NCBI GenBank assembly: GCA_029207755.1
Contig: JARCOQ010000006.1
Coordinates: forward strand, 67,864,093 to 67,928,092
Reading direction: 5' to 3'
DNA length: 64,000 nucleotides
Source of the DNA: Chamaea fasciata
Lineage: Eukaryota > Chordata > Aves > Passeriformes > Sylviidae
This document shows positions 1 to 13,900 of this stretch, one piece after another; position 1 is the stretch's first letter, and every line of letters begins with the position of its first letter. Made by a program: the position numbers and the translations under genes. The notes under the pieces were generated by a model, which was not told the origin of the DNA, searched no databases, and worked only from the letters and a program-made list of their open reading frames with translations.

Positions 1-557
1 GACAACAACTCTCCCGGCTTTCCAGCAGTTACTACTACAAATCCTGCCATTTGATGAGCCCAGGAAATGTCAATCCCCTTTCACAGAAGTTTCTTTAAAG
101 GGCTTTCAGCCATATGTCCTTGACAGATTACCAGGATGACATCTCCAGATTGCTCACACAGGAATAAGGAAAATAGTGCTTGAAAAGCATCCTAAGTTAA
201 TCTGCAGAAGACCTGATTTACTATAGAATTAAAATCAATCAAACAAACAAAAAGCTCCTCGCTTTTGAAAAGCACTTAGAACTACAGGAAAGAAAAAAGA
301 TGCCCAGAAACACTCAGGCTCATCCATCTTCCCACCATGAGGACACTTCAGCAGGTGGTTTGTGTCACTGTGGCGGCAGGGAACGCTTCCAGCGGCTGGA
401 AATGGAACATCAGCTCAGGCCTCCACTCCACCAAAGAGCTTCTCCCCTCCCTGGGGCTCTTGGCTTCCCAATCCCTCTCTTTGGTGTACATCCAAGAAGC
501 AATTAGCCATAAAGAGATGGATAAGCTGTGTCCCTTCCGAAGCTGTTCCTGTGTTGT
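1..557. other. Non-coding flank, nothing recognised
   Basis: I see no convincing gene, RNA or repeat here. Several short frames are open on the plus strand between 300 and 610, but they overlap each other in different frames and have no splice signals or family resemblance, so I do not call them genes. By vertebrate synteny FGF2 should lie to the left of BBS12 on the minus strand. None of the FGF2 coding exons or its GC-rich first exon is visible here. Confidence 0.5.
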
Positions 558-918
558 CTAGTGCTCACAGTGGAAAAAATCATCCATCTCCTTTCTCCAG
601 CACATATTGACACCAAAGGTCTCCCACAAATTCTCACACACTCGTCAGCGTGTCAGGAAATGTCAAAAACTTGAAGTACACTAACTGCTTGAGCTTAAAT
701 TTGGGATGAGGATTTCCTTCCTTCAAATCCTGAGCATGAGTTTTACAATTTAGTAGCGATTTTTTCCTCAGAGTCTTTAGGTCTTTCACCATCAAGACCT
801 GATATTTATATTCCGGATCAATATTTATATGTTTGCGCAGGAGCTTAAGCACATGCTGCACTTGCCTTGTGTGATGGAAGCAAACAGCAACACATCTGGC
901 TGTAACTGAATTTTCCTT
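558..918 (-). pseudogene. Unidentified coding-like fragment, frameshifted
   Basis: On the minus strand a frame is open from a TAG at 919-921 down to a TGA at 634-636, about 94 codons with no ATG near its upper end. Its translation is rich in Lys and Leu and looks like a conserved exon (for example HVLKLLRKHINIDPEYK near its start). At the TGA the DNA contains a short GT run. In the frame one base over, the reading continues about 28 more codons, including two Trp and WRKEMDDFF, before a TAG at 558-560. An open frame followed by a plausible continuation after a GT-run slip suggests a decayed gene copy or a partial exon. A possible splice acceptor (ttcag) lies near 905-910. I cannot name the family. 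Chance is a real alternative. Confidence 0.3.
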
Positions 919-921
919 CTA

Positions 922-2299
922 AATATTAGAGACTATAAAAAGTAGCTTCAGTTTTTGCCCACCTACTTTTGTAGGTGCAATTTATGAGGCAATGTTTCTC
1001 TGCTTGAAGTATATATGGATATTAAGTGCCTCGGAAAGTCTACTTGCATGGTCATTCTTTAAGAAAACACCTGTAACTCCTGAATTTCAGCTGTTCATTT
1101 ACCTTTCTGAAAGCTTTAAGACCCTTCATCAATATTTCTTTTAAACAAAAGCTTATTTCTTCCCTCCTCATTCTTTTTCTGGTGCAAATAGGAGAAAGAC
1201 ATTACATCAACAATAGAAAAAAAAAAATCTCCTCCCTATTACAAACCTCTTACAATCTCCATTCCAGTTCAAAGGAGTACTTTATTTCTCTAAAGCACCA
1301 GTGGACACTTGCTTATGTGTTTCTAAATAAAATTTTCTCAATACATGCTTAATCTGAGAATGCCACAGATGGCCAAAACTTTGTTTTGGGTTGTCTTTAC
1401 AAATGTTGGAAACACAACAGCCCAGCACGGCTGAAGATAAGAGAATGAACAATCCAGGGAGGCCTAAATTGGAAGTAAATAAAATTTTCTGTGGTCCAGA
1501 ATGATTGCACTTGGAAAAAGATCTGAACTGTCTAGAAGCACTGGCAGCTGTTGCAGGTCTAAGAGATGGAGTAGTGACCTCAGCTTATGAGAAATGAGAA
1601 ATAATGTCCTAAGTACAAATATTCATGGGGGTTAGAGTTCAGAATTAGCAAAATCACCCATCTCCTTCTCTCTAATGTACATACAAACATATACACACCC
1701 TCTTTCTCTCTGCATCCACATCACATAGAGTAACACATCTAAATTACCAAAATTACTCCAGGCTAAGAAAAGAAACAATGCCAGTATAAAGATTGATTAT
1801 ATACATTATTAAAAATAAATTTAAAAAATACTCTGCAATCAAACATCATGAACTCAAACAATTTCAGTAAATACTGGATTTCAAAGAAATCCAGACTCAT
1901 TGAGAGATTCCTTAATGGGAACAATCATAAAATCACATCTCTTTCTCACAGCATTTCATTATAACCATAAGACCATGATTTAGGTATTTATCTCTCCTGA
2001 TCTCATGTCACTGGAAGGGTGGCAAAAAGTGTCCTAAAGTAACTTGGCCCCTGCTCAGGACTCAAGACACATTTTGTTGTATTGCTACGGGGTAAAGCAA
2101 CTGCTTTTGCACTGGAAGTGCTTGGACACATGTTCAGAGATTAGAGTGAGATCTTTTTCTCTGTGTTTGGGGGGAAAATCAGTGCTTGTGGGGCAGATAC
2201 AGCCAGTGCCTGCCTGTGTGGTTGTTGTCATTTCAGAAACCCATTATCCCATTTGATCAGAGCACACACAAACTGTTACGGAGCAGATCTTCACATAAA
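922..2299. other. AT-rich intergenic DNA
   Basis: No gene, RNA or named repeat seen. The sequence is AT-rich with short A-runs (near 1220 and 1800-1830) and no long open frames. Confidence 0.5.
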
Positions 2300-2362
2300 C
2301 ACAGAATAGTTAAGGTCGGAAAGCACCTCTGCGCATCTCGTCCAACCCCTGCTCAAGCACGG
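2300..2362 (-). mobile_element. Old CR1 LINE 3'-end fragment
   Basis: The stretch starts with acagaatagtt and continues through a GGTCGGAAAGCACCT-like segment to TCGTCCAACCCCTGCTC. This is the order found in the reverse complement of avian CR1 3' ends. Only about 60 bases are recognisable and they are diverged, so this is an ancient 5'-truncated copy in minus orientation. The open frame running across it on the plus strand is not a gene. Confidence 0.6.
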
Positions 2363-4929
2363 CTCCTTACAACAAGTCTGCCTGCAATAATTACTCTAAA
2401 TGTTTCCACATCAACTACAAACCCCTCGCAAGTCAAAAATCTCTCTTTCCCTGTCTCTCTCCTAGCAAGTGATCATGAAATAGTGAAAGTTTTGTTATAT
2501 ATATTTATCCTCTTTTACAGGATTCTTACACAGGTCATAGAATTCATAACTTCCACATGGGCTAATTCTGGAGAATGTTACATTATTCACAGGACTGCAG
2601 CTGGAAATATAAATATAGGTGGAAGTGAGGAAAATACTCTTTCCATTCACTGGTATGTTATAGAATAAGGCCAAAGTAACCTCATGGAGGAATACAGAAA
2701 AGACAGACAATTCCCAAGGAACAGCAGTTACCACATCATGCAGCTTTCATCATGTCACACTGAAGGGCAAGGGGAGATGAGATCAGCGGGACATTACAAA
2801 GAAAAAAAAATTATTTTACTACATCATGAATTTAATTTCTACCACCTGCACAATCAAAATCTTGCTCTGCGTCATTTCTGTAGGATGTATTAGCTGGCAG
2901 GTAGAAAACAGCAAGTATAAAGAAACAACCTCAAGCCCCTCTCTCCTGGCAACAATCTGTGCTGATAGTATTCCAGAAGGAATGTCACAACTCTCCCATT
3001 TGTTTTCTCTTTGTTTCAGGACAGTTTCCATGGATCCCCAAACCTAGGCCCCACTGAAGGGTTCCCCAGCGCAAAACACCCTGCTGCAACAGGTCACAGA
3101 CCAAGCATCACATGCAGAACACAAATAGAGCTCCAGTGGCACAGTGAACACATTAAGCCCTTGCAAAGACAGTTCCCTGTTTGGGATATCGGCACAGAAG
3201 CGTTTGAGAAAGGAGAGACAAGCCCTGGAATGCCTTTGGAAGTGCAAAGAAATGATGTGGTCCCTTGTGCTGTGTTAGCTTTTAGTTCTAGGGAGGGAGA
3301 ACTCTCCCAAATGAGCCTGAGGCAGTGTTCAGTGCTGGGGTGGATGAAGTTATTGCTCCACCACACCCCAATGCATCCATCCATGCAGTGACCAGCTAGG
3401 GACAAACACATTCTGCAATGCCCCCCTTTCTCAGCTGGGAAACCATCCCTATATGTCTTTAAGTTCACCATGACTGCATCTCCCACGATATCTGAAGTTA
3501 CAAGTACTGTAAGTGCAACTGAAGCCAGCTGGCTCTTGTGAAATCTTCTTTGTTTCTTGGAGAGACCAGAGCTTAGCGCAGCTCTTCGTGGTGGTTAAAG
3601 AACTGTAATCCACTGTCCACATGCCAAAATGGAATCTGTTATCTGCCAGAAAACAACTTTCCCAACACTGCCCAGGCTATTATCTCAAAGCTGACCTGCA
3701 ATCATTAACTTCCAAGCATCTGGGAGGTTAAATTGCTCAGTGTTTTGTCTCCTTTTATGCAAAAGCAATACTCATTATATAAGAATCACTATTTAATTTA
3801 TACCCTTTTCCTCCTCAGGAAAAACATAGAGAATGAATGCCTGCGTAAGCCACATTGTTACACCCTCATTACTTTTATCAAGTGCAGTCTTGATCGATTT
3901 TCTCTGTAAAAGCTGTGTTACCTGCTCCAAGAGCCCCCAGCAGATGCTAAAGAGGAAGCTCACTCTGACATTAATGTGGCCAGCTACTGACGTCTGCCTT
4001 GATCAACTGCTGAACTCATACTGCCACAAATTCCAGCCATGGCATACTTCACATGCATTTGGGAAGACTTTTCTAGGGGAAAACTGGCTGTACCTTAAAA
4101 AGAATGCTGAAGGCACAAACCCCAAGCAATGGGGACTTAAGAGTGAAAAGCAAGAGTTATGGGTGTCGTTACAAGTCTGACTGTTGGCTCCGAAACCTTT
4201 GTGGGCTGCTCATGTTGTTGATCTAAAACTCACAAATTCCCTACCCATCCCCTGTGGGGCTGTCAGCTGACACTGGAGATAAAGGTGGGCCCACTGGCTT
4301 TGCCACAGGCCACAGTGGCTCTGTGTCCCAAACAGTGAAAGGCTGTCCCCTGTGGCAGGTTGTCTCCTGTGTAGGAGTCCATGTGTGCACATTATCAGGG
4401 GATGACAGTGTCTTCTGACAACAGATGAAGGGAAAGGCTGTGTAATGCTAGACCCAGGAGTGAAAACCAGGAGGACACTGAAATAGGCACAGACTCATCT
4501 TCCTTTCTCTTGGCTGCCACACCCTCCACCCCCAGCCTGTCTCGTCTCCTCATCCTTTGTCCCCACCCTGTTCTTTTCCCTTCCTTTCCTCTGCTGTCAG
4601 GCACAGGTTCCTGGCCTGTTTCTAAATCTTTCCCCAGCTCCTCATGCCAAGCTCTGTCCTGTGGACTACTTTTCCTTTGTATCTCACTATGGCTCCTAGC
4701 CATGTGCTCCAAAGCTGTGTTTCCTTTCCCCAATGCTTCTTAGTCCCTACCTCCTTTCTTAAAGTTCAAAGCCCATGTCCTCCTTCATCAGCCAATCCTC
4801 ATGACCCTACAGTTTATTTTTTCCATAGGCTCCTTCATTTTCCTTTCCCCTAGGACTTCCCCATCTCATGGTAGCTCCCAGCTCCCCATTTCACTCCCTT
4901 GGCAGGGTGGCAATCTCCCTGAGAGAGTC
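2363..4929. other. Intergenic DNA, no gene recognised
   Basis: Several frames of 70-130 codons are open on both strands between 2.8 and 4.2 kb, but they overlap one another, lack splice context and show no domain I recognise. 4.5-4.9 kb is pyrimidine-rich on the plus strand (many CCT/TTC runs). I see no RNA gene or clear repeat. Confidence 0.45.
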
Positions 4930-4961
4930 TGATGGGCAGTCTCCCATCAGACTGCCCATCA
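4930..4961. repeat. Perfect 13-bp inverted repeat, 6-nt loop
   Basis: The left arm TGATGGGCAGTCT (4930-4942) is the exact reverse complement of the right arm AGACTGCCCATCA (4949-4961), separated by CCCATC. The loop can itself pair with the first GATGGG, so two hairpins are possible. No gene or terminator context gives it a role. Confidence 0.85.
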
Positions 4962-7900
4962 CCTGCCTACCAGAAAACTCAAGTTACAAAACTCTTCAGT
5001 CTTCTTCAAAGAAGATACCATGGCATCGATCACCTCAGCAAGTGCAATCCCAAACCCATACATCGTCTAGTAGTGCTGCACTGCAGGCAAAAATAACAAA
5101 AATGTATGTGCCAAACTTCATCGCCATAAGTATTGAGGGCTCTCATTCTGACTAATCGCACGCCTTGAGTCATTGCAACACAGCCAACAAGTACCTTGGA
5201 AGAACAACGAAAAAACTCAGCAAGCAAACAATGATAGAAGCCTTCCCCTCAAAGACCAGCAAGTCAAAGTCATTGCAAATAATGATATTTATGAATTAAC
5301 TGAAACCTAGATGGCCAGACAGCATTTTTAGTGCATATGTTTACATACACACATTATACGTGCAAGGATGGACAGAACTCAGAAGTGTGCTCTGAAGTTT
5401 ATTTTGTAAAATTCACCCTGGCCAAGATAAATGCTGGACTTTAGCTGTTATTTCCATTCACAATTGAATTGCAATTTTTCAGACAGATTAATCTCCGAGT
5501 TTTCATATTAAGATGACAGCTGTTTATGAATCAATTTATGGGCTTTGTCATCTAATGATTCATGTGTTTTAAAATGACCGAGCTAATATCGATGATTCCT
5601 GTCACTGGAAATGGGAGTTACACATCCCATTTTACATCAGTTGCTCCTAGTCTGAAGTTGGGTTTTCCTTTGATTGCTTCCTTGCCCATTGTTGGTTTTG
5701 CCACTGTTGTGGCTGACGTGCATGCAGAGACAAGGAGAGTCACTCTGAGCTATTGGCTGCTCTCCTGACATCAGTGTGTGGGTGCACAGCCAGGGTTAGT
5801 CACTCAGCCCAGCTGTGTGCGCCTGCAGGGAGCACCGTGTCATCTGTCACATCTGGGATCCGGGGGCAGCTGCAGCCTTGCCAGAGCCTGGCTCCCGGGG
5901 CTCAGCTCCTGCAGCAGCTCCCTGGGTGTCCATACACGGCCGCGAGGGTGCTGCCAAGGCAGGCCATGGAGCAGATGCTGCTGGCCAAGCTGTGCTTGAA
6001 TTAAGTAGCGCTTGAACAGTTCAGAGCCAACATCCTTCCTTGTTTTTACTGATGGAAAAAAAAATGCTGTAGGATGATTTGAAGACAGGCAAGAAGAGAG
6101 TGATGAAGCATTCCTTTAAGGTTTTTACTTCCCACTGTCTTCCCTGGCTTCCCTAAATCTACCATGGTGCTGTCCCTCGAAGCAGGGAAGGTGGGGACAC
6201 CAGGCAAGGGAAAGGCTGGATGCACAGTTAGCAGGGATATCAATCCCCATGCAGAGTATGAAAGGAATAACAGGATGTGCACAGGATATACCCCCAGGCT
6301 ACCTCACCTACCTGGTCAGAATTTATGGTAACATCATTTTTACTCACACCCTTCAAATTGCACCTCTCACTGACCACTTTGGCAGCCATCTCCAGATGGT
6401 ATTTTTAGTGCACACGGATACCATATGAAGGTATTGAAATACTCTCACCTACAGTACTTGTGCGTTCCCAAGAAAAGTGTACAAGAGCCTTAATGGCCCT
6501 GCATCAAATGACTTCACCTCATGCTGAACAATTCCTGTTCAGAACAGGTCTCTTGCCACAGCCCCACCACCAGACACTGTGACACTAGTGCCACGCCAAC
6601 TACTTCATTTTTATTAAGGATATTTGTAGAGGTGACTTTCAAGGACAATTATATGTTCTAACCTTCTTCTTACAGTGGTACCAAGTAGCCCGTAAGGCAT
6701 CATAAGTTCATTAGTTGCTGAAGTATGGTTCTCCTTTCTTCCTTATAAATTGCTTGCTTCTTTTTTGGACCTTTTTTAACTATTTAGCTATTTATTTTCA
6801 GGTTAAGAATATGACCTCATGCACAAATTTATTATTGAGCAGAGTTATTTTTATGGAACACTGGGGTTTTTCCTAGTGACCAGTTTCACCGCAGAGACAT
6901 GGATGAGAATAAATACCTTTCCCAGCTGTGGCTGAGGAATGGAGAACAGAATGGAGCAGCAGAGAATGGTCATCTTTAGCAAACCAACGTTTCAGAAATT
7001 CTGAAGGGGAAGAAAGCAAGTACAACCTGAGTACAGCCTGAAGAATTTACTTAGGGAAGTAAAAAAAATTCCTTTCCTTATGTATTTTTTTTTCTGTAAG
7101 CACTAGAGACAATCTCTTTCCTGCTTTTCTCCATCTGTATTGTGTGTTCTTCTCTGGTTCCTACATGACTCCATGCTCCATAAAGGTGAATAGATGAGAC
7201 GGTTAGAAATATCACAGCAGAAAAACTCAAGAGCTCAGCGCAGGAGAGCAGGAAGAAGTGGCAAGTGCAATATAAGGAATGAATTACTGCTAATGCATGT
7301 TTTCTCCAGAGCCTATAGCAAATAAAAAGTTAGGTTAATCATCGAATAAAGCTGTGATTTTATTAAACAATTAGTTCAGCTATTATTCTGAACCAACCTG
7401 ATTCCTCGTTTAGTGCAGCCTGGCCAGCGTCCCTCACCTGCCAGACACACACAGTTAGTGTTTCAGGAGCCAACTGGACCTATTGGCAGCTCTGTTTCAA
7501 ACCTTTTCAAGCTTAGGGGATGACTACAATTAAATTCCTGTCACTGGAGTTGTTGGCTTGATGACAGACCTTTCCTGTCATTCTTCATTACACTCTCACC
7601 TGCAATACCCTGAGCATAAGCTTCTAGAGAAATGAATGTTTTAGGCTATCCCCATGTTGCCTGCCATTTTCAACAGCTGATTCCCGGACATCTCCCATGC
7701 TCTCCAAATGAAGCACCAATAAAGCATCTCAGCACTCTGAAGTCCAGGCCTCAATCCAAGTCCCTTAAAAATCTATTGGACTCTTTGAAGTGATGATGGC
7801 AGCCATTGTTTTTAAGACATCTGAGTTCCCAGCCAGCTCTCATTAGAAGTCCTGGCTCCATGCATCACATGTGTGAGACTGCCTGGGTCTAGGACGTGCA

Positions 7901-10900
7901 GTAAAGACAACAGAGTGAAAATGTGACAGAAATAATGATGAAGTGATTTGTGTAAAAACAAAAAGTAAAAAGCATCATTTGTAACTTTATCCAACTTTTT
8001 TTTTTTTTTTAACGCAACTGTACTTAGCAGATGGAAGTAATTTTTCTGAAAAGAGGAAGGAAAAGAGGCCCCTGAAAATTATGAAGGGATAAACAAATGT
8101 TTTTTGGCTGCCACATGCCCAAGACACAACACCAAATTCCTAGCGGTCCAAGAAAAAAAGCTGCAGCTTGTGTGTTGCTATATCCTGTGTTAGGAGACAA
8201 CAGAGGTGAATAGGTTTGGTTGTTAGGAGGAGTGAAGCAGGGTACCTTTGTTCTTCCACTCACACACAAAATACATCAGCACCGAATAGTCTTCATTCTT
8301 ATTTCAGTTTCTTTACATGAGCTTTGTGTATCATCTTCAAAAAAAGAGCTTAGCTTATATTATGATATTTGGATTATCCCACAGGGGATAATTGAAAACA
8401 CAATTACATTACCTCTCAGACACAAGTCTTTTTTCCAGGATGGTTGCATGCAAGAAAGGCAAATCATAAACATTGTAAGCAATGGGATGAAAAGACTGGA
8501 ACAAACTGTATGTAATTATCACAGGAGACTGGATGGAACTGGCCAGAATCCAGATGTGGTACAAACGAGTGTAAACAAAGCAGTTGCATTTGCTTACCTC
8601 CTGTCTGAATCTCATCTATTGATTTTAGCATATGAAAAGCAGTGGTACTGGGAGGGATTTAGCTGTAATTCCTGCTCTGTTGTATGGATCTGAACTCTCA
8701 TCCATTTCAACCTGCGAAAAATCAAGGGCAGAATATTTAAGAAGAAATTCAAAGCAGAACATTACAAAGCAGAGGCAGGGCCTAGAGGTCTGACCCCCAA
8801 CCACTTTTTAAAGAAAACACAAATATTACTAAGATCTTTGCTATGAAACTTGAATGGAATCAGGATTATGGGTCTAAGCCACGAGAGAGAAATCACATAT
8901 AATAAAGTAACACTGCACTGTTCCAAAGTAGTATAAGAAAAATATACTGGCATGTGCTTCTGGTGTTTTAAGACAGGCCAACCAAAATTTGTTAGATAAA
9001 ACTCTTTACAAATTCGAAGGAATATGAAGCTGCCTTCAGAGTGAGCACAGCTCAGAGGAGGGTTAAGCATAACAAACAAGTGATATTCCTGATGAAATGC
9101 ACTTTCACTGGAATGTGTTTTACGATTTTCACATCAATGTATTCAAACTAGGAATGACCCCATCTTCACAGGCCACAAAGTATAATCTCACAACATTACT
9201 TTTTGTTACTTTTCAAGGGAAATAATTGGTCAGAAATGTTTGCAGACACACCACCTGCTGCTAGCCCTTCTCCAGGAAGCACCTGCCAGAAGGGTAAAGA
9301 TACAGCCCTAATAGCTCTTTTTTATCTCCCTTTGCTGCACGATTGCCCCATTGATCTTCAACTCCCACCTGTTAGAGAGAGATTTTTGACTCCAGGGACT
9401 GCAGCCACAGCCCATGGAAAGCAGAAGCTAGCAAAAGTCAGTTTTGGTACACCCAACTCCCTCCCCATGAAAGACAGACCTCATTTTTTCAGATGAGACA
9501 CATCCCCGTCACGCCACTAAACAAAAACACTTTTTTTTTTTTTTAAGTGCATGACACAATGGAGGAAAGAGGTTAGTGTCGAGAGTAAATTCCAAATGGT
9601 TGGGATGTTTTCCTAGACTGTGTCTTATGTAACCCCCAAAATCCAGCCTCCTAGCACAGCCTGCTTGGAGCAGAGAGGAGTGGGCAGGGAGCTCATTGAC
9701 AATACCAGGCACATGTGCACACACACACAGCCACCACACACGAGGCAATGAGAATTAGCTAGTCCACTCCAAATGTCAGCCAATTTATGTAGTAGCCTTT
9801 TACTCAGCATTTCTTATTCACTGGAGGGGGAAGAATCTCAGTAATTTTGTCAGCAGTCTCTGGAGGACTGAAAATGAGGGAAGTCAGTTGGATTTATAGT
9901 GTCTCTCCAGTCAGTGCTGTTGTTGTCTACTTGACAGTCTGTACATCAGTTAAATAGTGACGTGCAAGCAGGTATTCACTTCATAAGGACCACCAATGGA
10001 CTTGGTTTTAATGAGTTCTAATTGTTATTAACAACAGCTGTTTATTTTAAGTTGACTAAGCGCAAGGGCTCTGGGATGCTGCTGCTCATCTTTATCCCAC
10101 GAGGCACAGAAGGTTTATTCCAGAAAGCATTTTGTCCAAGGAATGGTTTCTCAGATGGTAGAAAGCCAGGAAGCACAGATCAGCTGACAGCAGTGCTGAG
10201 ACTTCCTAATTTAACATACCTAGGACATGGGACAAGCTGAGAAGTATGGAGATGAACAGACTGGATATAAATAATGGCAATTATTTTCCCAGACAAACCC
10301 TCTGTTAAAGAAATACACTGGCGGTAATTGCAATCAGGAACAGGAGCTTTTGTGACCAGAGTAAAGCTTACGGTGCACATCAAACAAAATTCTCAAACTA
10401 AATCATCTCCCTTCAGAGGCATTGAAAAAATCTAAGAAAAGTATAAGGTTGAAGTTCCAAAACCAAGTAAAGAAATTCACAATGAAATACACGGTTTCTA
10501 TTTCTACAACAGTGTCATAAGGGAAAAACAAAACACTGGATCAGCAAGCAAAAATCTTGAATTTTTACATTTATTGCAGTACTTGTTTTTACCAAGGACA
10601 TCTTCATTGGTTCAAATGTCTAAAGGAAACTCTGATGAGCCTTCCCTTAAAAGCCATTGGTTCGTGCTCCTCTTCAAAGCAGAAAATTCAGTTTTTCCTA
10701 TTCCAAACATCTTAATAACTGATTATTTCTTTAGAATTATATATATGAGGTAGAGGATTTTTCTTTTGGTGTAAATTAGGAAGGTTCCAAAAACTGTGCT
10801 GTGTTTGGTGTACTATTTTGCGCCTGACAGGTCAAACCATTTTCTTGCGGCTACTTTGAACTTCCCTGAGAAACTAATCTGTTTATTTAGTCTCAGGACT

Positions 10901-13900
10901 AATCTGATCTTCATGAAGAAATTTGATTCTGGAGATTTTTGTTTCATTACAGTCATCTTCAGTTCTTAGGAATACTTCTGTTTTTGATGGAGAGGACAGA
11001 CCTATTTAACATACAGATCTAATCTCTCTGAGGATTAAGACTTCCCTGTGAAAGGCAGGGCATGCCTAGAAAATAAGTCTGGTTTAAATGACAGAATTGT
11101 TCAGCAATAATTTTAAATATTGTGTCATCATCCATTTCATTTATTTACAGAATTCTTCTACTTTTTCTTTTTTAAGGACTAAAGTTTCCATTTGTTCCTC
11201 TTGTAAATACAGCAGTAAACGATAACATAAGTTGGCATTACAAATCCTTAGACGACTTTGCTGAAAGCACTTTTACCTCAAGCATGGCCCAAGAGCCATC
11301 AGATCCAGTCTGACTTAAGCCAGCAAAATGTTCCTTTAGATAAAAACAAGAAATGAGAACATATTGGCGACTGTGTTTTAGTTAAGTGTAAAACGATTAT
11401 GTCTCAACATATCATTGTCAATGGCCCTTTACTTAAAAGAATCCAGTTGATATAAGCTGAATAAGCCACCTCCTGGAACAAGAGGCACATTTCTATATGC
11501 CATGAATACAGAATGTCATTACCTGCCCTTATGGCAGAGCTCTAAAAAACTCAGGAAGCTTCACACTTGCTCTAAATCCTCCTGAATTCAGTCTCTTGAT
11601 TGAAACATGGATTTGAGCAATGCCCCATGAGGTGCCCCCTCCAAAATCCTCACCTGTGGAGGGCATGCAGACCTCACAGACCTTGCAGGTTGCAGGAGAA
11701 TAGGTGGTAATTTCTAGAACTGAGATTAATATGATCCTCTACCACAAAGAAAGAAGCAGAATGGAGTTTTATTTTCAATTTGGAATTCGTTTTAGAGATG
11801 TTTAATTTGTAATTATATCAGGTTGGCTGAAGGCTTAGTTGTGTTGTGGCACTCTTCCCAGAGGTCCTCGTGGATGCAGCTTTTAACAATTTCTTTCTGT
11901 TTCACAGATGGTCTGTATTTGCCTTTTGCTTTATTTATTCTTTTTTTAAGAACACTAATTGCAATATTTAAAAATGAAAACAAAGAGCAATAATGACAAT
12001 GGAACAGTTATAGGCTTCAAGTGGTTACTTGTCTCCAGATCTTCTTGTGGAACTGAGCTGCTTCAGATTACTGCAAAGGCTGCAACATAGCACTGATCTC
12101 CAATTACGGTTTGAAATTTCAGCAATATGTAATTAATGTCTTCAGAATTATGTCTGAGCTGGTCACACGGTTCTCACAGGCATCCTTACATTAACTGTGG
12201 CCAGCCTCTGCTAATCAACTCACTAAAAAACCCAAACAAAACAACAGCAGCAAAAAATGGATTAATGATATTCTCCAGCCTGGCTTTTCCAGATAACTCA
12301 GATAACCGCAGGAAGGGGGTCCCAGGCACAGTTGGTGCTGTCCCCCAGACAAGCCTCCAGGGTGACTCTCCCTTCCATGCACTTCATTCCCAGTGACATT
12401 TTTCTGATGGGACTGCAAAGTCCTGATTGATTGCAGCAAATCACAAGCAGCCCTAGTTCTCCTCAGAAGCAAACACTGGGCTCTTGATCCCAAATATTTC
12501 ATATTTGAGGATGTTGTGGAGCTTGGCTTTAAGCCCCTCACTTTCCTGCCAATTTCAAATCTGATTCAAATCTCAGTTAATTTTCTCATCTGTTGCAGTC
12601 ATTCTCACAGGACTTTGTTAGAAGCAGAATACAGAGGGGATTGTAAGAAAATTAATTGGGGGAATTTCTGGACGTGGCACTTCCCAGAAGGATTTAAGAG
12701 GCCAAATCAGATGATGAGGCCATCATCTTAATATTAATCCCTTCCTTCCAAGCACATTTTTTACGTCTAAGAAGAATTCTCTCTTGCCTAGACTTTAAAT
12801 ACAAAAAGCTACTCATGTAGGGACAACCTCCACTGCAGAGGATATGTTGTTTGACTGCTTTGTCATTGATGAACAGGAAATTACCAGGTAATAAACGATG
12901 GTGACACAGTAAAACAATCCAAGAATAAATCCTAGACCACTTACGGCTCCTTCCCAGTAAGTTAAATTTCAGTGGAATTTTCACGGTTGTTCTCATCTGA
13001 CCACAAAGAGGCCCTAATCAGCAGCGATTTTAAGGCAAATAAAAAGAAGTAAATAAATGCCACAAAGAATCCTTCTCAGGCGGCTGGCAACAGCACAGCT
13101 ACAAAATTAGCCTCTGCTTGGGACACTCAAACAGATGGGTGTCACCCAGGTGGAACAGATGACACATTAAACAACAGACAGTCTCTCACTCTATCATATT
13201 TGACCCCAAAATAATGACAAAGCTCATATTTAAGGAACAAATTATCCTGATCTGCTAGGCATATTATCCTAAGTGATCCCATGTGCATTTAGACACAGGT
13301 ACAGAACAGATTGTGTGATGTAAGGGCTTTATCATCACTGATTTAACCTACAGGCATTAAGGAAAGGTAAGTAGGTAACTGACCTTCCTACACAAAATAA
13401 AACCTTTTTGCCCTGTCTGCAAAGCAAGAATTTTGTTGGGAAAAAACCAAGAGGAGGGAATATCATAGTTCCATTCAAAACTAAAACACAATGAAGAAAT
13501 AAAGTGATGTGCTGTATAGCACAGACAGGCCCCAGAGGAAAAGGGACATTTTAAACAGAGCTGGATCAGGTCAGGTAGAACTGGATTTGAGCCCCATGGA
13601 ATTCCTGAGATGTCACGCCAGATAACCCTCAATAGCTAGAGATGATTGGTGGTTTTAAAGCTTGAGTATTTCAAAGAGACTGTTTTCCATCAATATCACA
13701 AGAGGGAAACAACCAAGACCAAAATAATGTCTCGCAGCTTCTATTTTATGTATGAATCAACTGGTCTAAAGGAAATACTACCTCCTTTGACTGAGAGCGT
13801 GGAAGAGTTCAGGGATACAGTAGGTATTTTTAAAGGAAAACCTAATACACATGTTTGGAAAGGAAAAGGACAAGACTTAAGCGGCTGGCAGTATTTGCAG

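Noticed and set aside
2186..2668. 160-codon open frame on the plus strand
   Set aside because: Runs across an old CR1 fragment in antisense and has no protein-like features.
5753..6015. Possible FGF2 first exon in the GC-richer patch
   Set aside because: None of the three frames shows the FGF2 core (for example KNGGFFLRI), and CpG density is low; FGF2 is not in the window.
8220..8693. 157-codon open frame on the plus strand
   Set aside because: Non-ATG start (GTT/TTG region), no domain, no signal peptide or splice context; a frame this long is possible by chance in 64 kb read six ways.
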